This document shows positions 20,634 to 31,085 of a stretch of DNA of 31,974 nucleotides, piece after piece. The number at the start of each line of letters is the position of its first letter. Within the stretch, counting starts at the first letter, position 1. Position numbers and translations under genes: made by a program. The notes beneath the pieces are model-generated. The model made no database searches, was not told the origin of the DNA, and was given only the letters and a program-made list of their open reading frames with translations. This stretch comes from Gloeophyllum trabeum ATCC 11539 (lineage: Eukaryota; Basidiomycota; Agaricomycetes; Gloeophyllales; Gloeophyllaceae): the NCBI RefSeq assembly GCF_000344685.1, contig NW_006920411.1, positions 1,167,349-1,199,322 on the forward strand. Reading direction: 5' to 3'.

Positions 20634-21779
20634 TAACTGGAGTATGTCAGCGCTTCTGGGATAGCACGGTTTACGCACTTGTGATGCGCAAGAGGTCGCT
20701 GACGAACGCCACGTCCAGGTTAGCTCCACGACTTTGATCGACGTGGGCGTCACCGGGGCATATCGCGCCTGCGTATGCCACAGCTCCGAGGAGCCCGGTC
20801 GCTGGCTGTCGCGCTCGGTCCGCTCGGCCAGCGTCTGACACGAAGCAGCTTAGCCCTTTCACATCACACCATGGAGATCTCGTTTCCCCTCGGCGGATAC
20901 TCGTGACGAACGCACAATCGCGATTCCTTGAATTCGCCGGTGGGTGCTGCTCCTATCTGTGACGGCGTATTATTGGACCCACATCTTCTCGCCTTCTTGT
21001 GTCCGCATCCTAGACCCGGACTGAGCGCAGCCCCGAGGAGGGGCGGGTGCGAGCCTCCCGTCACGGGCGTCGTTTTGTCTTCCCATGTGCACGGCCGGCT
21101 CGCAGCAGCTTAGCGTCAAACGTCTGCTAGGCCGAACGACCTGCGCTTGGGCTAGCATCCTCGGCCTCGACTTGGCTGCTGACACCAACTTCAACTTGCT
21201 CTTCGAGTCGGTAATCACGAGTGAGGCGCAGTGGATGGTCCGAGGATTGCTCCGCTTATCTGAGCGATCTGACCACCTCTACACTGGTTCCCCCACTTCC
21301 ATTGTTCCCGTTGACGCTCGGGACCGCATACGGCCAGTCGATCCTCCCCACCGTGCGTCGCCACACATCGTGACCAGCTCGTATATTTAGCTGTGAGGAG
21401 AGCAACTTTGCTGCGATAGAACGTGATTCCCGCGCCGACGGGCCAGGTACCGCGCGCGATGCCCCGCCCGCCGCTATCCCTAAAGCATGTACGCTGCTAC
21501 GGGTGTGCCACAAGGCCTGCCGAAGGCTGCCTTTGATTGCTCTGGGCCGTACATAGTTCGAAACAAAAGTAGCGTAGCGCCGCGTGTATGATTCCACCAC
21601 AACTAAGAAGGAACGCGCATCGCGATTGGGGGACCGAACGGACGAGGCTAGTCCGGAAAAGGCAATCCGGAGTGCATCAGGAAGAAGCCTTTGACGCTCG
21701 ACTCAACGCCGGCCAAACATGACGGGGCAGAGCCCATTTGGTTCCGTTTTTCGCGCGCCGCCCTTTCCACGCTCCCGCC
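20634..21779. other. Intergenic, upstream of the INO80F gene
   Basis: About 1.1 kb without a supported gene. Short frames on both strands (up to about 114 codons at 21256-21600 minus) lack domains. The proximal part should hold the promoter and leader of the INO80F-domain gene. A coding relic is possible but I cannot assign one. Confidence 0.4.
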
Positions 21780-23510
21780 ATGTCTCGTCACCCGTCCCCG
21801 GGGCCCTCCCAGTCCCTCCACTACGGCCAGGTCCTCCAGGCATCGGCGCCCACCCACCCCTCGCGTCAGAAGTCGAGGGCGTATGCCACGGCGGTCGCTG
21901 CTGGCGCGGAGGATATAAAATACCAGCTCAAGTATAAGGAGTTGAAACGGAAAGTGAAGGAGATTGAAGCGGTGTGTTGCATGATCGCGATTCGCTTGGG
22001 TGTGCGGTGATGACATGGGACTAGGACAATGACAAGCTATACTTTAAAGTGCTTCAAGCGAAGAAAAACATTCAGAGGATGAGACTGGAGCGAGCGTAAG
22101 TCGGTTCTTGATCATGGCTGCGCGGGCATATTACGAACGGATGTCGAACGATGTAGCATCCTGTATGAACGATTGTCCTCTATACCCCCTTCTCCCGAGA
22201 TGCGCGGCAGGCATCCTTTGCCGCAGCATGCTATGCACCCCCCTCACCACCCGCCCCCGTTGTCCATCCCTCATCCTCAGCAACTAGTCGCCCATCCGCG
22301 CGACGCACTCGAGCATATACAGCATCTAGATGCTGGCGATGGATACCCAGAGTACGTCCGCGCCCACGAAGCTGCCCGCCATGCCCCAGGTCAGGATGGC
22401 CGTCCGATGCCCGCCCCAGAGGTCATAATGGGTCCTGGTGTCGCCCCTCCCTCGCACCGGCAGCACATGCGGCACGACTCAGGTCATGCGCACGAGAGCC
22501 AGAGGCAGCTCCCGACTCTGCCGCCTCTGCAGCTCGAGCAGTCGCGCGCCGCCCCCGGGCACGCTCACCACCGTTCGTCCCATTCGCACTCCCACTCGGG
22601 CTCGTCCCGCTCACACTCGCGCTCGCACTCGCGTTCGCGGGGCCACCAAGAGCTACCGCCCCCACCGATGCACCCCAGCGGGCCGGGTCAGCCCCCGCAG
22701 CCCGTGTCGACGGACACGCTGCCGCCCCTGCACACCCTGCCGCCCCCAGAGTTGTCGCCGGAAAGGCGGCGGTACGACTACCCGCCAGAGCTCACCGTCT
22801 CGCACAGCCAGTCGCGCACCCCGCCGCAGCTGGACCTGCACTCCCCCGGGCTCGCCGCGCCCCAATCCGAGAGCCAGCTCCCGTCGCCCTCGACGGCGTC
22901 GAGCAGCAGGAGCCTGAACATGGCGGGGCCCGGGCACGTGCACAACCACCAGCGCGTCGGGCCGGGCGCGAACATCAACCGGATGCACCACCGCCACAGC
23001 CGGCGCGAGAGCGAGCGTGAGCGCGAGCCGGAGGGGCTGCCCCCGCGCGTGCCGACGCCGCCGTACGCCGTGCGCGCGCGCCAGTCGAGCATGCGCGGGG
23101 AGCAGCCTGAGCAGCCGGAGAGGGCGGACGTGCCAGCGCACTCGCGCTCGGGCTCGCCCGTGTCCGCGGGGGCGCGTCTGTCTGCTGGGGAGACCCTCTC
23201 CCGGCCCGGGTCCAACGCCCAGGAGGTCAGCCACGAACGACAGAGGTCGTTCGGCCACCGCGACCCGGAGCAGGCGCGAGACGAGTCTTCTGTCCGGACT
23301 GCTCTGGACTCGAGGAAGCGCTCCCGGGATGATATGGAAGTTGATAGTGACAATGGCGCGGGGGCTTCGCGTGGGACTGGCGAGAACGGGGATGCGAGGA
23401 ACGGGGGATATGCGTCTGATGACCGGAGGCCGAAGCGGGTCCATCCAGAGGATGGTTCGCCTGCTTCTGTGCATAATGAGGGGGAGCGAGATCAGGAGGG
23501 GATGCAGTAG
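21780..23510 (+). CDS. INO80 complex subunit F (TFPT-like) domain protein
   Basis: Three exons: 21780-21971, 22025-22095, 22157-23510 (introns 53 and 61 nt), 538 residues. Residues about 46-96 form one charged coiled coil built across all three exons: YKELKRKVKEIEA, then DNDKLYFKVLQAKKNIQRM, then RLERAILYERLS. This pattern matches the INO80F/TFPT domain, which anchors an accessory subunit to the INO80 chromatin remodeller. Everything after about residue 100 is low complexity: His/Pro-rich, then His/Ser/Arg (HSHSHSGSSRSHSRSHSRSR), then Arg/Glu-rich and acidic with an NLS-like RKRSRDD. The human TFPT protein is shorter, so the tail is a fungal elaboration. A long antisense frame (22653-23648) is a GC shadow. 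Remodeller membership is inferred from the domain only. Confidence 0.85.
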
Positions 23511-23875
23511 GCATCTCCATGTGGTAATAGGGATTGTGTTCGTAAAATGTAAAGCGCGATTCTCATTTTCTTGCACAGGTCTGTGTGATGGACGTCTTTC
23601 GCTGGTATCATTCTGTACTGTATGTGAGTGTATGACGATGTGCCCCATAATGCATTTTTGTGAGGTTGTGATTGTGATTCGTTGAGCACCGCTTAGATCA
23701 ATTACTAGGGCATCTGGACAACTCCCACTACAAGCGATGGTGATTGATGTGGACGACGAACTCTTCCATGAAGGCCGTTTCTTAGCACGTCTGATACATT
23801 AGTGTAATGATACACGTCTGCAAAACTTGCACTATGGAGGACGACATGTCTACAAACAGAACTCCGAGAGAACTG
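23511..23875. other. Convergent 3' intergenic region
   Basis: Lies between the stop codons of the INO80F-domain gene and the following minus-strand gene. It is AT-richer than its neighbours, with no frame or repeat that I can support. Confidence 0.45.
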
Positions 23876-24610
23876 TCACAAGGGATTCTGTTCATTGTCT
23901 GATGAGACGTCCGATGAACAGGTCCACATAGCAGTTGACCGTTCCGCAGACACCTTGGCCCGAGTCAAAGACGTCTCCGAGAGATGGTCCCCATGGTACG
24001 CGTCCTTCCATATCAGCTCTTGATCGGCCCAATACGCATCCAGGCTGTCCCTATCCTTGAACGCATACGTGCGCCGCGGAGATGGCAGGAGGCCCGAGCG
24101 CTCGCTCCGCTCCAGCGCTTCCATGAGGATGTCCTCGCGAAACTCCGTCGGCGGCGGGAGCGCGTCCAGGATGACATCCATGATGAACGGCTTCCGGCCA
24201 TGCGGCCTGCTCCCTGGGTCCCGCTGGACGGTCTCGCGCGCCTGGGACAGGAGGAGCCTGGCGGGGGACATGCCCGAGGAGGAGGCGCTGCTCGTGGAGG
24301 GTGTCTTCTTGTGACGACGCTTCGGCGTACTGGGGTTCGCTCCGTGCTTGGAAGGATGGCTGCGGCCTGTGTCTGGGCTTTCTCTCTGCAGCCTGCGCTT
24401 TTTGTGCGTGTCGCGATCGCTGCGCCGCCCGCGGGCAGAAGATCGCGCGTTTCCCCTAGAGACCCAATGCAAGGAAAGGCAAGCTTCAGCGACGATCCGG
24501 ATGGAGGAATGTGTGTCTTACGGTGCGTCACTTTTCGGAGGAGAGATCCGTCTTCTTTTATGTGGCTGCTCCTCGGTACTGTCTGGGTTCAGCATGACAC
24601 GAATGTCCAT
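23876..24610 (-). CDS. Unrecognised basic protein, probably nuclear
   Basis: Two exons, 24610-24522 and 24455-23876, joined by a 66-nt intron with GTAAGA...CTCTAG ends; 222 residues. I recognise no family. The N-terminal half is strongly basic and Ser-rich with several NLS-like patches (HKRRRISPPK, THKKRRLQR, PKRRHKK). The C-terminal half looks folded: FIMDVILDALPPPTEFREDI, then LMEALERSER, a Trp/Tyr-rich stretch (AYWADQELIWKDAYHGD) and an acidic tail. Coherent composition change, a standard intron and a frame that stays open across the join support a real gene. The start is the first ATG of exon 1; the frame is open further upstream without another ATG in the stretch examined. Confidence 0.72.
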
Positions 24611-25909
24611 GATGCGGGTAACAAGTGTGGCTACCTGAGCATCCCCTTGACACTCAATAAGCTACGGCGGCTGACACTCTGATCATGTCCGGGTATCTGG
24701 GACTTCCAGGCAAGCGTCAGGATTGCAACGACCTACGGATTGCTGTACTGTCGGTTCTCATTCGAATATGACAATCCTGGTCAAAAACGTGACAACTCGA
24801 TTTTACCTGCAACTGTCCTACTCGGCGAAGGACCAGTACTCTAAGGATAGGAGAGGGCGACGCTAGATAGGTGTATGTCATCGTTTTGGAATCGCAGCGG
24901 AATAGGGAAATGCTCACTGTGCTCTGTTAGTGGCGCATGTGTACCGGCATAGCCAATTCTGATAGGCCGCTGCTCTGGGACTACGAGATCCCCAATCCGG
25001 TGAACAATGCCCCAGTTTGCGAGCCAAGTTCAACGTAGGTCCGAAATTTACCAAGGACGTTCCAAGTATAAGGACACTGCCCTCCGAGGTAGGATGGGAA
25101 GACTGGGATACATGTATCCCGACTCCAAGCGGATGCCCAGAGGTTGACTAATAAGGATAACTGGAAAGTTCTTCTTAAGCTGACTTCCACGATACCGTAT
25201 CATTAAGCCGACTCGTGAATCTACCTCCACAGACGGAAACTCAGCGGAAGCCGCTGCGATACTCGGTACTCCGCCTTGATGGGAGGCGGGATCACAAAGT
25301 TAACCTCTGTTCATTTGCCGTAACAAATTGCGCGCTCGAGATATGGTGAGAACTTCGGGAGCATATCGAAAGGGGGGAACCCACAATTACTGACTAGAAC
25401 TCGAGGAAAGGCTACCTAGGGTCCTCAGCTGTCAAGGGTCCTTCTCCTGGTCGTGAAAGTGGAAGTCACAAAGGGATTTGCTTACCTGCCGGCCGAACAC
25501 ATTCATACGTGGGCGAATCTAAGAACGCTCGGAAAGCAGAAGCAGCTGTTCTGGGCGAGATACGGTTATGAGCCGAAGGGCGATAACTCTCACTGCAGGC
25601 CGACATACCTAGAGTTCGCCTGGAAGGACTTGAGCCGAGTCTCAGACTAGAGGAGATATCGTGACAGAACTTGCATCTGTACGTATTCCCGGGCAGCCGA
25701 AGCAACGCGAAGGCCAGAGACTTCATTCAGCTGGTCCAACCCGTGTATGTCTGCCGCGATAGTTGATGAATTGCTGCGCGGGACGAGGGCCTCGAAGTGG
25801 CGTTCTTCAGGTCTTCTGAGGTCACCAGCCCCAGAAGCAAGTCGTCGAAGCTGATGGCCTTGAGCTGGTTGATCCCCGAACACGGACCGATCTTTCCACG
25901 TGTGTACGC
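24611..25909. other. Intergenic with a possible coding relic
   Basis: Mostly featureless. On the minus strand about 25300-25048 a frame of roughly 80 codons reads smoothly (for example SVEVDSRVGLMIRYRG, then KKNFPVILISQPLG), but it starts after a stop without a plausible ATG and ends abruptly. It could be a gene fragment; I cannot name a family. A plus-strand frame at 25453-25650 is equally anonymous. Confidence 0.35.
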
Positions 25910-26270
25910 AAGGACCCCTGATAATCAGTATCGAGGCTTTATTTTAGATGCCCAAAATTCAGCGTCTTTGTCCGCGCCAAATTTCCCGATTTTACGTCCT
26001 TTTGTCCGCGAAAAATCAGGTGCTAGCTCGATTTGCCTTCCATATTTGGGAATTGTGGCGTGGGTAACGCTCAAATCTTCCCGCGCTCGGCGTATGCCGA
26101 GAAATCCTGCCCAAAATGGGCAGGTGATGTCCGCGGGAAAAATAAGGGTTGGCCGCTGGGCTCCCAAAATCGGTCGCTTTGTCCGCGAAAAATCAGGCCT
26201 GAGGGGTCTCAGATGGCCAACTTTTGTCCGCGTTTCCACAAAGCCTCGATACTGATAATCAGGGGTCCTT
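25910..26270. mobile_element. MITE with 6-bp target duplication
   Basis: Terminal inverted repeats of about 31 bp (AAGGACCCCTGATWATCAG, running on into TATCGAGGCTTT) differ at one position. They are flanked by GTACGC on both sides (25904-25909, 26271-26276), a direct target duplication. The 361-bp element has no coding capacity. Its interior repeats TTTGTCCGCG-like words about five times, including two copies of TTTGTCCGCGAAAAATCAGG (about 26002 and 26178), plus inverted versions of internal segments. Superfamily unknown. Confidence 0.85.
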
Positions 26271-26424
26271 GTACGCAACGCCAGACTCAGACGAATCAGG
26301 ACAAGTTCTAGGTTCGCACTCACATACTGAAGGCCACTTGAGCTCGATGTTGTTATGATGATGATATTACATTACAATAATACAGCTTTGTATGTTGATT
26401 CTTCTGCTTGCGCTTCCCGCCGAC

Positions 26425-27026
26425 TTAGATACCCCGTAGTCCTTTACCCTTGTTGTCCACCACCGCACTACCCTTTGCTGCGTTCGTCGCCACATTGCCC
26501 GTGTTTATACCCTCGGCGGCTTGCTCCTTTCCTTCCTTCAGGATTATGGGGATAACATCAACATCCTTGCTGACACCGAAGACGTTCTCTAATTGCTGTT
26601 TCGACGGCTTTCCTAGGATACCTTGGCTACCCTGATTTGAGAAGAAAATGTCGAAAGCTATGCAGACATGATTCAACAGGCGCGTCCAGAACGGAAGGTG
26701 CGGATCGGACTCACAGTCAACAACCTCTGTCAGAGGTATCGTGCTGCAACCAAGTCAGTTCGCCTGAACAGTACCGATATGGGATTAGATAGGGATATTT
26801 ACGTGTCTGGTGGAATTTTATCAGAATGGACGTGAAAAATCGCGATCGCATGGATGCTCACCTCCTTCCTTCCACTTCTTGTACTGATCAACCACAGATA
26901 ATGGTAAGCAGATTGTATCGCGTGCAGGTGAGATTCACATACCTCGGCGGGGTTGACGATGACGGTGAACTCGTCCGTAGACTGGGTATCGGGCTTGTAT
27001 ACGACCTTGGTGAAGTGCTTAACCAT
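26425..27026 (-). CDS. RTC3: Rtc3-like SBDS-domain protein
   Basis: Small cytoplasmic/nuclear protein with the N-terminal SBDS fold; yeast Rtc3 (YHR087W) is linked to RNA metabolism and stress. Five exons: 27026-26943, 26883-26862, 26806-26803 (4 nt), 26743-26715, 26657-26425; introns 59, 55, 59 and 57 nt; 123 residues. The product reads VVYKPDTQSTDEFTVIVNP, YKKWKEGDTTIPLTEVVD, SFDIFFSNQGSQGILGKPSK and FGVSKDVDVIPIILKEGKEQ, all typical of the family. The microexon ACAC is required: without it, exon 2 to exon 4 shifts frame into an early stop; with it, the family's GDT-I block is rebuilt and the total is a multiple of three. The C-terminal tail is Gly/Ala/Lys-rich. Confidence 0.93.
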
Positions 27027-27389
27027 TTCGAGTGATATAAAATGCGATAAATGTCCTCGATGACAAAAGCAGAGTGCTGGATGAATGTGCTGAGCCAGGC
27101 CGTGTTTTGTGAGATGGTTTTAATAGGGGGTTAGGTCATGACGTCAGGGTAAGGCGAAGGAGCATCCGGGCATCTCCGGACATCTCCAGCGCAATCGAGC
27201 ACTGCTTACTCGCGTGATATGACATCATATCTACTGCAACTCGAGGCACTCGGACTGCACTGGGCTCCGGGACTTGAGTCAGTCAGACAGCCCCGACTAT
27301 GAGTCCGTACGTTGCACGACTCTCGCAGGAGGAGTAACATATAAGTAATTGGGTGGAACGAGCTGTTTGTTCCCAACTCGAAAGAATGA
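27027..27389. other. Intergenic, RTC3 promoter side
   Basis: Lies between the MLH3 stop and the RTC3 start, both on the minus strand. It should hold the MLH3 3' end and the RTC3 promoter. No frame or repeat is supported. Confidence 0.45.
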
Positions 27390-30300
27390 TCAGCTACTGA
27401 TGGAAAAATCTGAATTTGCCCAATCCACATCAGCCCGACGCCGCCCACTGGTACGGACAAGACTTCCGATATTCGCTAATGGAACAAGAGACGGTCTATA
27501 CGCGTATCAGTCATCAGAACCATCTGTGAACGACTTCTACACGTACCTTCCATGGGCGCACTGGAAGGGGAACGCGGTGTCTGCCAACTTCTGGATCAGT
27601 TGCTCACATTGCACTAAAGACAAGCTATCGTTGAACATTATCGCGCCTATGAGGGACGCCATGGCCACCCAACATTAGATAGGTTTATGTTAGCACCAGG
27701 CTGAAGGACTCACCACGACAAGCCTTGGAATTAACCACTTCTATCAATTGTCTGGGACACCACCGAAGTGCCCTTAGCCACGAGAACGGCCCATCTTCCG
27801 CACAATCAACATCTTGACGATAAGATGGTGCCCCTTCTTCTTCCATCCTTCCCAGATACCCCTTGATGAGCTCGCGCAGGTCATCTCCCGCTACAAGCTG
27901 AACTAGATAATCAGTACTAAGGCACCCAATGCTGCGAAATGCTCGAGATACGAGCTCGATAAGACTCACCTTCTGGCTGACAATGGCTGGCACAGCTGAG
28001 ACGTACACCTGAACATAGGCTTCCCCCTCACTGCGGCCGAGAGGGTGGGCCAAGTGGGCGGAAGTGTCCTGCTCGGCAACCTTATCCAAATCTTTGAAGC
28101 GTATGCCCCATCGAGAGAATGCCATCTGGAAGTTTTTGCAGCTCGTAAGGCGCTTAGCCTCATACCGTGTCAAAAGCACAGGAACAGGCGGTTCCAAGCC
28201 CTTCACGTCCCCACAGTACCCATCCTGACCTCGGAGAAAGCCAGAACACAATTCCTGAAGAAATTGCTCTACCCGCACTCGTTCGTCAGCTGCATGCTGG
28301 TCGATCAGAACCAGATTTTGAGGAGGCCGTGGCGTGCTTGCCCCGTCCAGGGGAATGACACCTCCCCGCCGGGACGCGTCCAAGAGACAAGCAATAAACT
28401 TTCGATCGACTTGCTCAAGAACGCGTGCTGCACGTAGCTGAGCTCTGTCAAACTGACTAGCCGGGGACCAGCTTGTGCTGCCCCATCCAGCATTCTGTGC
28501 ATGCCCGCAGCCGTGATGTTCAATGAGCGGAGGATAACGGTGAGGATCGCAGGGTCCGCTAGATAATCCGTTTCGGCTTCGAAAATCCGCAGGTAAGCCT
28601 GGGGAAAGAGGTAAAGTGGGTATTCGAGGCTCAGTCAAGTCATACACTTCGTTGGTCTATACGGAGTGCGAGTCAATGAAATGTACACTGGAGGGCATAA
28701 GCATTGCGTGTACCTGGAGAGCCTCTCGTATCCACTCAGGAGCAGCGGACAATTCGGCATCTGTAGAAACTCCACCATCCATTTTCCGAGGTTTGGTCAG
28801 TGTTCGCCGCCCTGAAAGATGACCGGTCCCTCGAGCATCTCCGTCAGTACCTGCGTTTGTCCGTAAGGAAGAGTTGCCCGTCCGTCTGTCTACGACAAAC
28901 ATTCGACCGGTGGACGGGTCAGCCCATACAACCTCCGGGGCTTCCTCCTCCCCTGCGTAGTCCTCCTAGATGAACATTCAACCAGTGCGCATAATACTTC
29001 GGCTATACGTAACACATACTGGCAGGGCGTACAGATGAACATCAGTGCCCGGGGGCCAACGAACGGCGGTCGGGTTTTCGCCTTGCCGCGTTCCGACCGA
29101 AGAAGTCTCAAAGCTCCCATCAACCTTAAGCCTCTTCCTCGGAAGAGTCGACTTTTTGTCCCGGGATTCGACGACGTTAGATGGGCCTGAATTGCGGAAG
29201 CCATTACGTGTCAGGAAAGAGCCCACCACAGATGACAGCAATGACTGTGCGGCTCGGTTATCCTAGGGCTCATACCATACAGTCAGACTAATGGACAATG
29301 GACATGGGCTTGGAGAAGCTGGCACCTTGAGTTGTACGTTCGCCTTCGCTGGGTCTAAGCAGTTGTCCAGCTCTCCGGAAGACATGCTCAAGTTAAGGAC
29401 GTATACGGGTTTTCGCTCTTGCTTGCGAGGAGAACGGCGAGTTGCTGCAATATGTTCCATGAGCCACCATTCAGGAGAGCGGCCTCCTTATGTACCTTGT
29501 CGTGGAACGGATGTCTCACCCTCTTCCTCATATGCCTGATGGAAAGGGTGAAGGACAATATCAGGCCATAATTTGGAATTACTCACGTGTTTCAGGAATG
29601 TGCTTGATGCGAATGCATCGTCTACAGTTCGATGCAGGTCGCAACTCGCCAAGAGGTGATTGTTGATATCTATCATGCTTGTTAATATTACCACCAAAAT
29701 CCGTCTTGGTACGAAAGAGAATGTACACAGGTATTGATGCGCCTGGTTCCTGAAGTCAGGTGCAATTCGGCAAGAGGAAGGTAAAATACGGACCTTTGTA
29801 GGGGCTCCATCCAGGCTGATAAATCCCTGCAACCTAAGCCCTTCATAAAACACGTCAATTTCTTCTACGTGCTGTGGGCTTAGTCAATAATCGCATTAAC
29901 GTCTGAAGAGGAGGCACTTCACTCTAGCTAGCGCACGACCGTATATGTGTCTAAACGTCAACAAGGTACTGCCTGTCTAAGGAGACTTAATAGTTGCTTG
30001 TTAGAAAAACATACAGAAAGTTCATACCTTCGGTATCGTCATGAGTCGGCCTTTAGTCCAACCTTCGCTCTCCGCTTTCTTACTGTCCTCAAGAGAAAAT
30101 GTCACACCGGGAAAGATAAGGGCGACCTGCTCTAAGTCTCTACGAATTGTCTCGAGGGTCCTCGAAGGAGATGGATGCGAGAGACGACGGACAGGCAACT
30201 GGCCCGCCGAAATTAGCGCGGGCCGTCATGAAGTAGGCGAAATGTTACGTTGAAGAAGGCATCCCGTATCCACACAACAGTGCCAGATGTCTGCATTCTC

Positions 30301-30970
30301 CACCGAACAGCAGGTCCACTGTATAAACATTTGCCACTCTGTGCAGGGTTTCAGCATGGTCAGACATTCTGGGTAGTTGACTCTTACCTTGACTATAACC
30401 GACCAGGTCTCGCGGGAATGCGAAGTGCGAGATGATATCTCTAGGCACGATAAATCTGCAGCGGAAGCCAATGCTTTTGGACACGATCAGCCAGGCCAGA
30501 ATATTATTACTGGAAGGTAGGCTTTTTCGGAGGGATTAACGTGAGAGAAGGAACTATCTCTACCAGAAGAGTGTGGTGCGTGCGGCGTGCATTGTGGAAA
30601 CTGAAGAATTGAATATACCTTCGCCACGGAAGCCAAACGTTGAGACATTACTTAACGAGTTTATTGCGTATGCCTTGGACGAGCCTGAGTCAATGTAGCA
30701 TAGGTGTATGAACGAACAAGCGTAGTTCCTACCATAGCGTCCGTCTTCTGAGCCTCTGGCTACAATATCGAGCCCATCTTTGGCCATGCCATGCCCATCG
30801 TCTCTTACCCAGCAATTCCAGTCCTCACAGTTCACGCCTACATCGATATTGCTTGCGCCAGCATCCAGTGAATTCTGGACTAGTTCGGTCACAATTTGAG
30901 GCAACGACGTCAGGATTTGTGTAGATCGTAGTTTAGAGCGAGTGCCATGGGCGAGTCGTTCAATTGACAT
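27390..30970 (-). CDS. MLH3: DNA mismatch repair protein MLH3
   Basis: MutL homologue that pairs with MLH1 as the MutL-gamma nicking endonuclease in meiotic crossover formation and some mismatch repair. Seventeen exons: 30970-30733, 30684-30619, 30473-30388, 30338-30249, 30198-30028, 29976-29923, 29871-29794, 29742-29727, 29669-29587, 29535-29496, 29444-29326, 29262-29020, 28965-28714, 28656-27970, 27897-27714, 27646-27547, 27495-27390; 870 residues. The GHKL ATPase site is intact: E29 and N33 in TELVQNSLDAGASNI, DDGHGM (57-62) and GFRGEAL (97-103). LPVRRL follows. The endonuclease motif DQHAADERVRVE (631-642) fits DQHA-x2-E-x4-E, and CAHGRP (832-837) is the second metal-site motif. Exon 8 is only 16 nt. 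The exon 10 donor (29495) has an alternative 24 nt earlier, also in frame. A Met 15 codons upstream (31015) is possible. Confidence 0.95.
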
Positions 30971-31054
30971 AAAGGATATGGCGCATGTGCGCTGACAGAC
31001 AGCAAAATGGGACACGCATCTTCCGTCTACGGCTTCTTACATGCACGGAGGTTA

Positions 31055-31072
31055 ACGCGTGACGTCACGCGT
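31055..31072. promoter_or_regulatory. Perfect palindrome: MluI box, CRE, MluI box
   Basis: The 18-bp sequence ACGCGTGACGTCACGCGT is its own reverse complement. It packs two ACGCGT boxes (the MBF site of G1/S genes in yeasts) around TGACGTCA (the CRE/ATF site). It sits 85-102 bp upstream of the MLH3 start codon. Two more ACGCGT boxes follow inside the adjacent repeat arm (31124-31129, 31227-31232). Binding is inferred from the motifs alone. Confidence 0.7.
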
Positions 31073-31085
31073 GCATCCTGACATT

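Noticed and set aside
22653..23648. 331-codon minus-strand frame opposite the INO80F gene
   Set aside because: A GC-rich shadow of the low-complexity plus-strand exon, with no domain; the plus-strand gene has a conserved coiled coil and proper introns.
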